NCBI GenBank assembly: GCA_026636295.1
Contig: CP089463.1
Span: 744,001 to 808,000 of the forward strand
DNA length: 64,000 bases
Direction: 5' to 3'
Origin: Medakamo hakoo
Taxonomy: Eukaryota > Chlorophyta > Trebouxiophyceae > Coccomyxaceae
The translations under genes and the position numbers were made by a program. Positions 9,215 to 17,144 of the stretch are shown here, piece by piece (positions within the stretch are counted from its first letter, which is position 1; the number at the start of each line of letters is the position of its first letter). Below the pieces are notes generated by a model, which was not told the origin of the DNA, made no database searches, and saw only the letters and a program-made list of their open reading frames with translations.

Positions 9215-10790
9215 TCAGGGCTCACTCTCCCACTGTGCCAGCGGCGCGTCCCCACCCGCCAACGCGCGCTCCGTCAACTCAGTCAGGCTCGGGTGCACAC
9301 GCGACTTGCGGGCGGACTGCGCGTTGGGCGGCGCCGCACCGGGGGCGGGCGCGCCCGCGAGCGGCCAGCGCGGCCACACTTCCACCCACTCCGGCGGGCG
9401 TGGGGTGGCCGCCGGGCCTTCGTTGGGCAGCGGCGGCAGCGGCAGCGCCAGGCCCGCGCGTGCTCTCTCCACACCAGCCCACGCCACCATGACGCCGTTG
9501 TCCGTGCACAGGCGCGGCGACGGGACGACGAGCGGGAGGCCCAGGCGGTCGGCGACGTCTGCCAGCGACGCCCGGACGAGGGCGTTGGCGGCGACGCCGC
9601 CGGCCAAGACGAGCGCCGTCGGGCGAGGGGAGCCCGTCGCAGACGCGGACGCCAGGGCAGCCTCCCCCGCGGCGGACGCGCGGTCGGCCAGGTGGGCGAC
9701 GGCGACGGCCTGGAAGGAGGCGGCCAGGTCGGCCCGCACGGCCGCGTTCCCGGCCGTCGGCGGCCCCGGCGCCGCCGCCTCCGCCGCCATGCGCACAGCT
9801 GTTTTCAGGCCCGCGTACGACACATTGCCCGTGCGTGGCCGCCGCGCCAACGGCGCCGGGAATTTAAAGGCGGCCGGGTCGCCTTGCAGGGCGGCTGCCT
9901 CCACCGCGGCGCCGCCAGACGGCACGGGCGCCAGCCCGAGCATGCGCGCCACTTTGTCGTACGCCTCCCCCAGGGCGTCGTCCAGGGTCGTGCCCAGTTG
10001 GGCGTACCGCCCCACGCCGTCCACCCGCAGGATGAGGTTGTGGCCGCCGGACGCGAGGACGCACAAAAACGGAAACGCCGGCGGTGGGGGCGGCGGGGAG
10101 GTGGACGGCCCGTCCCCCCCCCCGCCCAACGCCGCCGGCAGGCGGGCCAACAGCGCGTGCGCTTCTAAATGGTGCACAGGAATGAGGGGCACGCGCGCCG
10201 CGGCCGCGACCTCCCGCCCCGCCCGCCCGCCGACCGTCAAGCACATGGACAGGCCCGGGCCGGCCGTGACGGCGACGGCGCCCAGGTCCCGCACGCCCGC
10301 GCCCGCTTGCCTCAGGGCGGCGGCGATGGTGCCGTCAATGGCGTCGGCGTGAGCCTGTTGGGCCAGGCGTGGCACGACGCCGCCCCAGGGCGCGTGCAGG
10401 TCGGCCTGTGTGTGTGTGTGGTCGTGGACGGGGGAACGCGGGGTGAGGCGTGCGCGCGCGCGGGGTCGTTGTTTTTCCACCCATCCACCCCCCGCCCCCT
10501 CCACACTCACACACACCCCTCACCTGCGTCACCAGGGCCTGCCCCAGGATCGTCCCATCCCCGCGCACGACGGCGACGCCCGTGTCGTCGCAGGAGGACT
10601 CGATGCCCAGGACGAGGGAGGCTGGGTTGAGGCGGAGGGTGTGGAGGGCGGGCGGCGGGTCGGTGGCGGCGGCGGCGAGCGGGGGCTGCGCGGACGGGCT
10701 CGCCGCCGTCGCAGCGGCGGACGTGTGCGCCCGCCCGCGCGCTGCGACCAAAGACATCAGGTGCCTGGCTGTTCGGCCGTGAGGGAGCAT
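9215..10790 (-). CDS. Organellar tRNA N6-threonylcarbamoyladenosine synthase (TsaD/Qri7/OSGEPL1)
   Basis: Exons 10790-10524 and 10405-9215, 485 residues, phase 0. The enzyme adds threonylcarbamoyl to A37 of ANN-decoding tRNAs. Family marks: LGIESSCDDTGVAVV at the start of the ASKHA fold, GGVVPRLAQQAHAD, the metal-binding HHLEAH, LASGGHNLI, the long GEAYDKVARMLGL segment, VSYAGLKTAV, LAGGVAANALVR, and CTDNGVMVAWAG. The arginine-rich, acid-poor N-terminus (about 75 residues) looks like a mitochondrial or plastid leader, pointing to the organellar paralogue rather than cytosolic Kae1. The CA-rich intron is 118 nt. Shares a 173-bp promoter region containing a long palindrome with the divergent P450 gene. 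Confidence 0.87.
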
Positions 10791-10872
10791 GGGTGGCGGC
10801 GGCCTGGGCCGTGGTGCGGCGGCTCGCATATTTTTTACCGCAGACAAGCTGCTGGCCATTCGTCAAAGTGCA

Positions 10873-10898
10873 GCTCTCTCTTTGCGCAAAGAGAGAGC
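10873..10898. promoter_or_regulatory. 26-bp perfect palindrome between divergent genes
   Basis: Centred between 10885 and 10886 (core TTTGCGCAAA) with CT-rich left and GA-rich right arms. It lies in the 173 bp shared by the Kae1-like gene (start 10790) and the P450 gene (start 10964). A dimeric transcription factor site is possible; this is inference from position and symmetry only. Confidence 0.45.
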
Positions 10899-10963
10899 GA
10901 GTTGGGCGCACTCTCTCTATTCCTCCAAGAAGCCGCCCATTCGCACCACCCTCGACACTCCAA

Positions 10964-12867
10964 ATGCTTCCGCTCGTCCTGGTGGCCCTCATCTTGGGCG
11001 TGGTGGCCTACGCCGTCCTAGGCCGGGCGTCCTCGCCCCGCGGGCCCGGTGCGTTGGTTTTTTTTGGAGGGGGGGGTAGCCGCGCGCTTTGCACAAACGG
11101 CCGCGCGAACAGCCCGCTGTCTCGGCGTCGGGCAGGGTGCGGAACGCCCGTTCAAGCACTGTGGGCGCTGTCCCAGACCTGCTCCGGATGCCGCTGCTCC
11201 TGTTGAGAGAGGGCGGGCGAGCTGGGAACGGGCTTTGCCAGGGCGTGTGCCGTCCCCAACCCTGAGGCGTTTGGGTCGACGCATGCGGCGCGCTCCCCCC
11301 CCCTCACAGACCACCCGGCACCTCTCCCTCCCTCCCCCCCCTCCCCTCCACACACTCCCCAGCCCACCTCAAACCTTTCCACTCCCTCCCCGGCCCCGTG
11401 GCCTGGCCCTTCCTGGGCTCGGCTTTCCCCCTCCTCACCGCTAAAAAGCCGTCGGCCGTCCTGGCCGCCTGGGCGTCGAAATACGGAACTTTCTTCCGCG
11501 TGGGCCTGCCCGGCGGCAAGGCCGCGGTCGTCGTCACCTCGCCCGCCCTCATCGCTGAAGCGGCTGCCCTGCCCGTCGCGGGCCCCGCCGCCGCCGCGCG
11601 GGCTGCCCTCGTCGGTGGCGAGGCCGCCCTGCCCCCCGCCGCGCACGCCGCGCTCGCCTCGTCCCTGGGCTCGGCCGACGCCGCGGCGGCCGCGGCCTTC
11701 CCCGCCACGGCCGACGCGGCCGGGCGCCTCGTCCGCGCCCTGTGCGCGGCGGGGCCCAACGCGCCCGTCGACATTGCGGACGGCCTGGACCGGGCGTGCC
11801 TGGACGCCGCGGTCGCGGGCGGCTTCGCCCTGCAAGCGGGCGGCCTGGGGGACGGGAGCTCCGCCGCCTTTGGGCGGTGCGACTTGCTGGCCGACCTCCG
11901 GTCCGCCGTCGCGGCCCTGGGCCCGCTCGCCGCCTTTGGCGTCACCAAGCCCGGCTTCGCCGCCGCGGCCGCCCCGCTCCACGCGCACTGGCGGTCCATG
12001 GCCGCGGTCGTCAAAGGCCGCGGCCCGCCGGGGAAGGGCGACGCCTCGGTCGGCGCGGCCCTGGCCAGGGCCGGCCTGTCCGAGGCCGACCTGTCGGCCG
12101 CCATCGGCGCGGCCGTCGCCGCGTCGCTCCCCACCGCCCGCGCCGCCGCCCACGTCCTGGTGGACCTGGCCCACGAACAGGGCGTCGCGGACAAGGTGGC
12201 CCGGGAGCTGGGAGAGGCGGGCCTGCTGGCCCACGGCGAGGACCGCGAGCCGCGCGGCGTCGCCGCGGCCGACGTGGCGGGCCGGCTGCCCTACCTGGGC
12301 GCGGTCGTCCGGGAGTCGCTGCGCCTGCACGGCGTGTCCCCGCCGGGCCTGGGCCCGGTCGGGCTGGTGCGCCAGGTCACCGCGCCCGGCGGGGCGGCGT
12401 TGGGCGGCGTCCACCTGCCGGCCGGCACGCTCGTCGCGGCGCCTCCGTCCGCCGTCCACGCTGCCGCGGCCAACTACGCCAACCCGACCCGCTTCTCGCC
12501 CGACCGGTGGTTGGAACCCGTCAAGCCGCACACGCCCAAAGTGGTCACGGAAAAGCCGGGGCCGGTGCTGCTCGTCGGCAAGCCGCGCGAGCACGGCGGC
12601 GCGCCCGGCAGCGCGGTCGCCTTTGGCGCGGGTGCGGGCGCCTGCCCGGCGCAAGCCGCGGCGGTCCAACAGGTCACGGCCCTCGTCGCCACGCTCGTCT
12701 CCAACTTCCGCATGCGCCTGGACGACTCCATGGGCGGGCGCAAGGGGCTGGACGCCGCGGGGAGCGAGGACGCCGCCGGCGCCGTCGCGGGCTTCGGCGC
12801 GGGGGCGGGTGGCCTGAGAATGGTGTTTGTGCCGCGGGCGTCCATCGGCTTTTCGGCCAATGTGTGA
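10964..12867 (+). CDS. Divergent cytochrome P450
   Basis: Exon 1 (10964-11048) encodes the N-terminal membrane anchor LVLVALILGVVAYAVLG; exon 2 (11363-12867) encodes the rest, 529 residues in all. P450 marks are the LPGPVAWPFLGS hinge, the K-helix ExxR as ESLR (Glu346, Arg349), NPTRFSPDRWL, and the haem loop FGAGAGAC with Cys456 as the thiolate ligand. Two conserved features are altered: the haem-loop Arg/His two residues before the Cys is Gly454, and the I-helix oxygen-activation motif reads ASLPT (residues 282-286), keeping the Thr but losing the acid. It may still bind haem but could have unusual chemistry, as isomerase-type P450s do. Substrate unknown; CYP family not assigned. Confidence 0.78.
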
Positions 12868-12894
12868 GGGTGGGGGGTGTGGCGGAGAGGCGGA

Positions 12895-12986
12895 ATGAGA
12901 GAGAGAGAGGGAGAGAGAGAAAGAGAGAGGGAGGTGGAGGGTTCAACCCTCCGGGTCAGGGTTCAACCCTCTCGGCTGTGCAGCCG
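12895..12986. repeat. GA tract followed by three short hairpins at a convergent gene end
   Basis: A GAGA-rich tract runs into two related palindromes (12936-12952, arms GGAGGGTT and AACCCTCC; 12958-12970, arms AGGGTT and AACCCT) and a third hairpin (12973-12986, CGGCTG/CAGCCG). They sit between the P450 stop and the orphan gene stop, so a role at 3' ends on both strands is possible. Confidence 0.45.
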
Positions 12987-13060
12987 TCTCAGAGAAAAGA
13001 TGGCTGGCTGGTAAAAAGAAAAAACAGTGAGTGTTGCGTTTTTTATTTTGACACCGTCCT

Positions 13061-16000
13061 TCACCACCACCGCGCCGCCCGCGGGCCCACCAACAGCGGC
13101 GGGCTGTCGTCTGCGATCTCCCACGCCGCGCCCGCCGGATCGATGGCGTCGGCCCAGTGCGGCGGCATGGCCGCCAGCGCCTGCGCGCCCGACGTCACGC
13201 CAGGCAGGCTCAACCACGTCCGCCCGGCCGGCGTGCCGGCCGCCGCCGCCGCCGCCGCAGCACCCCACCGCCCGCGCCGGGCTTTGCCCGCCGCCACGTC
13301 CGCGTCGGACGCGCCGTACTCCGCGCCACGACCCCGCACGTCGGGCGCCCGGCCGCCGCGGGCGTGCCACAGCAGGCGGGTGCCGACGCGCGCGCGCGCG
13401 ACCGCGTCGTGGGCGGACGGGCCAAGGATCGCCAGGGCGGCGACCCGCCCCGCCGGCGCGGGGCGGAAGGACAGCAGGCGCGTGACCGCGGGCGGCGCGG
13501 GCAGGGGGTCGCCCGGCCCGTCGGCGTCGTGGGCGGGCGCGGGCGGCGCGCCGCGCGCTTCGCCCGCGCCCGGCGGGCCCGCCAGCAGATACGCCAGCGC
13601 GGCTTTCCAGGCGGGCGGGCGCGGGGGGCGGGCCGGCCGCGCCGCGATGGCTTCCACGAGCAGCCCGCCGGTCGGCGTGACGGAGAACAGGACCTTGGCG
13701 CCGGGGAGCAGGCGGCCCCGGGCGTCGACCCAACCCGACGCCTCGCCCTGCTCGGCCGCGACGGCGGCGGCCACGCGGCTCAGGTCGCCCGCCAGGGCGT
13801 CCGCCGCCGCCACGTCCGCCGCCACGGAGCGCAGGGGCGGCCAAGACAGGGACGCGACGTCGGCGGGCGAGGGCAGGGGTGGCAGGGCGCCGACCCGCAA
13901 GAGGGCCGTCTTTTCGCTGACCTCCTCCCTGAACGCGCCCAGCGCGGCCGCGGCGGCGTTGGCTTTGGCCGCGGCCGCCAGCCCCGCCGCCAGGTCCGCC
14001 ACGGGCGTGGGTTGCGGCACCCAGGCCAGGACGGCCAAGCCCAAGTCGCCCGCCGCGTCGGCGGCGGCGCGGTACAACGCGGGGTCGTCGGCCGAGATGG
14101 GCAGCGACGGCGCGGCCCGGCACGCGAGGGGGTCGGCCGCCGCCGCGTGTCCGTCGCCGCCGCCGCCCATGCCCGCGAAGTCGGGGCGCGGCATGGCCGC
14201 CAGGGACGCCAGGGCGGCGGAGCCTGGGCGGGCGTACACGCCGTACCCCACGTCCGCGCGTGGGGACGCGCCAGGGATGGCGGAGAGGATGGACGAGAGC
14301 GGCCCGGGCTTTAGCCCGCCCCCCGCCGCGCCGCCGCCGCCCGCGGCCTTCAGCTCCGCGTGCGCGGCTTTGATGGAGAAGACGCCCTTGCCCAGCAGGG
14401 ACAGGCCCAGGTCGCCTCCTCCCGGGACGTGGCCCGCCGCCAGCGCCGCCGGCGCCAGGGCGCCCTTTTCCTTGCCCGGCCGCGGGTCGACCAGGCCGGC
14501 CGCAATCGCGCGCGCGGCCCTCGCGCCGGCCGGCTCCCGCACCGCCGTGGAGGGGAGCGCCGCCCACCGGGCTTCGTCCTCCAACGTGTCGGCTTCATCG
14601 CCCGACGACCCGCGTTCCGCGGCGTCCAGGTCACCCGGGTCGCCGCCAAGCAGGCCGGCCTCCACGGCGTCGGCGGCTGCGGCCGACGCACGCGCCACGT
14701 ACGACTCGGTCGCCAGGGCGCGGCGCCGCCGCTCCCTCGCCCGCTGCCGGGCCGCCCGCCGGCGTTCGACTTCACGCCGGGCAGCGCCGGCCTCACCGGA
14801 CCGGGCCAGGGCGGCGGCGGCGGGCTGGAGCGGGGCGGAGCGCGGCGCGTCGGGCTCGCCGTCCGCCTCGTCTTCCGCGGCCGCGGCGTCCAGGTCGGCC
14901 CGCACGGCCGCAAACGTGGCGGCCGGGTCGAAGGCTTTGCGGGCGGCGACGCGGCGGCCGTCATCGTCAAAGCCACCGTCCTCGTCCTCGTCGTCGCCGC
15001 CCCTGCCCCGGCCGCCGCCGTCGCCCCACCCAAACAAGGCCGCCAAGCGGGACGGGCCAGGACGGCCGTTGAAAGAGTCGCCGCCGCCTTCGAAGGGCGC
15101 CGCCGCCGCCGACGCGTCCGCAACGCCGTCGTCGTCTGAAGACGCAGAGCCGGCGCCGCCTTTGCCACGGCGGGATTTGCCATGCCCGCCGTGCGCGGAC
15201 CGGGCGGATTGGCGCGCGCCGCGCGCTGCGCACACGCCCGCCTCCACCGCCGCCGCCGCCGCCAGGTAGCGCAGGGCGGGTAAGCGGGCGACGTCGCGCG
15301 GCAGCCGGGCGCCGGGCGCGGCCAGCACGCGGCGGGCCATGGCCCCCGCCTCATCCGCGGCGGCGAGCGTGGGGTGGTCGGGCAGCACGAGGGATGCCGC
15401 CGCGAGGTCGGCCGGGGAGGGTGACACGTCCTGGGGCGGCGCGCACTCGAAGGCTTCCGCGCCGGGCTCGCCGCCGTCGTCGCCTTCGTCGTCGGCGTCT
15501 GCGTCGTCGTCGCCGTCGTCGTCGGGCTCCATGACGTGCGGGCTGACGACGCCCGGGCGGTGTGGCTTGGGTTGGGGCGCCGGCACGCCGGCCGCGGCAG
15601 CCGCCGCCGCACGCACGGCCGCGGGCAGCGGCCCGGCCTCATCCCCCGGCCCGGGGACGGCGCCCTCCCACACGGTGCCGGGCGCGCCCTCCGCCAGCCC
15701 GAGGGCCGCTGCCTCGGCGCGGGCGCCCTCCACCAGCCAGTCCAAGACGTCCAAGGCGTGCGGGTCGGGCGGGGCGGGCGGGAGCGTCGGGCCGCCGTCG
15801 CCCGCCCTCGCCGCCACGGCCGCCAGCAGGGCAGCGGGCGTGGGAGGCGCGGACGCGGCTGTGGCGGCCAGGTCGGCGGCCAGGACGTCGAAGAGGTCGC
15901 GCCCCGTGGGCGAGGCGGGGACGGCAGCCGCGGGTTGGGTGGCGGCCGAGCGGCCGGCGGCGCGCTTGGCGCCCGCGTCGCCCTCCACCACCTCGCCTTC

Positions 16001-16063
16001 CACCGCCCGGGCGCCGCCGCGCAGGGAACGCAGGCGAGTGGCCGCTTTGGAGGGGCGGGGCAT
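13061..16063 (-). CDS. Unrecognised 1000-residue protein with acidic region
   Basis: A single uninterrupted frame of 1000 residues from the ATG at 16063. I do not recognise the family. Visible: a basic start (PRPSKAATRLRSLRGG), an acidic stretch near residue 190 (Glu/Asp runs), a second acidic segment near residue 380, a highly basic helix-like segment (REVERRRAARQRARERRRR, about residues 455-475), and an Ala/Pro-rich C-terminal half with several Trp-containing hydrophobic blocks (for example RTWLSLPGVTSGAQALAAMPP). No membrane segment or signal peptide. The basic patch plus acidic stretches would fit a nuclear or nucleolar protein, but this is inference. Codon use matches its neighbours. It shares a 141-bp divergent promoter with the eL41 gene. 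Confidence 0.65.
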   Translation of the reverse strand: MPRPSKAATRLRSLRGGARAVEGEVVEGDAGAKRAAGRSAATQPAAAVPASPTGRDLFDVLAADLAATAASAPPTPAALLAAVAARAGDGGPTLPPAPPDPHALDVLDWLVEGARAEAAALGLAEGAPGTVWEGAVPGPGDEAGPLPAAVRAAAAAAAGVPAPQPKPHRPGVVSPHVMEPDDDGDDDADADDEGDDGGEPGAEAFECAPPQDVSPSPADLAAASLVLPDHPTLAAADEAGAMARRVLAAPGARLPRDVARLPALRYLAAAAAVEAGVCAARGARQSARSAHGGHGKSRRGKGGAGSASSDDDGVADASAAAAPFEGGGDSFNGRPGPSRLAALFGWGDGGGRGRGGDDEDEDGGFDDDGRRVAARKAFDPAATFAAVRADLDAAAAEDEADGEPDAPRSAPLQPAAAALARSGEAGAARREVERRRAARQRARERRRRALATESYVARASAAAADAVEAGLLGGDPGDLDAAERGSSGDEADTLEDEARWAALPSTAVREPAGARAARAIAAGLVDPRPGKEKGALAPAALAAGHVPGGGDLGLSLLGKGVFSIKAAHAELKAAGGGGAAGGGLKPGPLSSILSAIPGASPRADVGYGVYARPGSAALASLAAMPRPDFAGMGGGGDGHAAAADPLACRAAPSLPISADDPALYRAAADAAGDLGLAVLAWVPQPTPVADLAAGLAAAAKANAAAAALGAFREEVSEKTALLRVGALPPLPSPADVASLSWPPLRSVAADVAAADALAGDLSRVAAAVAAEQGEASGWVDARGRLLPGAKVLFSVTPTGGLLVEAIAARPARPPRPPAWKAALAYLLAGPPGAGEARGAPPAPAHDADGPGDPLPAPPAVTRLLSFRPAPAGRVAALAILGPSAHDAVARARVGTRLLWHARGGRAPDVRGRGAEYGASDADVAAGKARRGRWGAAAAAAAAGTPAGRTWLSLPGVTSGAQALAAMPPHWADAIDPAGAAWEIADDSPPLLVGPRAARWW

Positions 16064-16204
16064 TGTTGGGTGTCGCACGTCCCTCCCCCGAGAGGCTCCT
16101 ACTAGGCGAGTCGAGCCGTCGCTCTTTTGTGTGAACAGAGAAATGCCTTGTCTGCCTCGGACCGATGGCTTCCCTCCTCACACTCCTTTTACAAGCCAGT
16201 GAAA

Positions 16205-16660
16205 ATGCGTGCCAAGGTACGAGGATCGCTTCAGAACACTTGCGCGGCGCATCCTCGGTGTCCGATGCACGCCTGGGACGCGGCGCGGGGCGGGCCAAAG
16301 CCAGGCGTGGCCGCCGCGCGCGGGCCAGGCCGGAGTGGCCAAGAGCGGACGGGCCGCGCGGACGCGGGCGCGCCTCCCGCCCGGGGACGACGGCTTCCCG
16401 CCCCCGTTCTCTGGATGGCAGGCTTTTAGAGACGTCGCGCCACGTACTCACCGGGCGCGCGGGCCCGGGAAGTGACCGCAACGCTGCCTTTGCGGCCGCC
16501 CATCCTCGACGACGAGATCGGCGCGACGGCGGCTCACTCCTCTCCTGCCCGTTCCCGGCTCACGCCCTCCCCCACCTTTTCACACACCAAACCCACGCAG
16601 TGGAGGAAGAAGCGCATGCGCCGCCTCAAGCGCAAACGCCGTCGCCAGCGCTCCAAGTAG
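16205..16660 (+). CDS. RPL41: Ribosomal protein eL41 (RPL41)
   Basis: A tiny two-exon gene. Exon 1 (16205-16216) is only four codons, MRAK; a 384-nt intron (GTACGA donor, CACGCAG acceptor) separates it from exon 2 (16601-16660), which starts WRKKRMRRLKRKRR and ends RQRSK. eL41 is a single basic helix bridging the two ribosomal subunits. The usual protein has 25 residues; here there are 23, because the Lys-Met normally found between KRKRR and RQRSK is absent. Splicing is strongly supported: exon 1 ends on codon AAG, the intron is in phase 0, and the joined peptide matches the near-invariant family sequence. Very short exon 1 and a relatively long first intron are common in ribosomal protein genes. 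Confidence 0.9.
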
Positions 16661-17144
16661 AGTGCGCATGAGCGCGGCGGCGTGAGGCGCGGGGTGGTTT
16701 TTTTTTCCGGTGCGACGCTCTCCCTGAAGTCCCACGGCCCGCCCGGCCATCACACGCTCACGGTCCCCCCTGCTCGCACGGGTGCGCGGATCCTCGCTCG
16801 TCGCTGCAGTGTGACAATGGGGGCCGTCGTGTGGAATGGCCGGGAGCTGGGTCGTGGGACGGGGGAGGGAGAAAAGCGCGTGCTCTCGAGCGCGCGCTCG
16901 CCCGGGCGTGGAGGGGAGGGGCGACGGGGGGACCCAACCTTCCCCCTGCGCGCAGCCCCCCAACCACAAAAAAAAAACCGCTGCCGCCGCGTCTGCCCTT
17001 GAGAGCCTTTGTGTCCTTGTTCGTCTCCTTGATCCAGTTCATAAATGCTTTAAAAAGCGAGGGGCGGGGAGTGCGTGCGCGCGGGCGTTTTTGTAAAAAA
17101 AAGCAGACGTGCGCGTGGCCACGCCCCTCGACCAAAACCTCCTC
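16661..17144. other. 484-bp convergent intergenic region
   Basis: Lies between the stops of eL41 (+) and POT1 (-). It holds a G-rich T-tract near 16693, an A-run near 16970, and a comparatively AT-rich patch at 17040-17060. A short minus-strand reading frame begins near 17044 but has no support beyond codon use. I see no RNA gene. Confidence 0.5.

Noticed and set aside
16758-17135. Short minus-strand frame with NWIKETNKDTKALK near 17044
   Set aside because: Starts plausibly and has reasonable codons for 20 residues, but then runs into low-complexity sequence, has no splice donor in the right place and matches no family I know.
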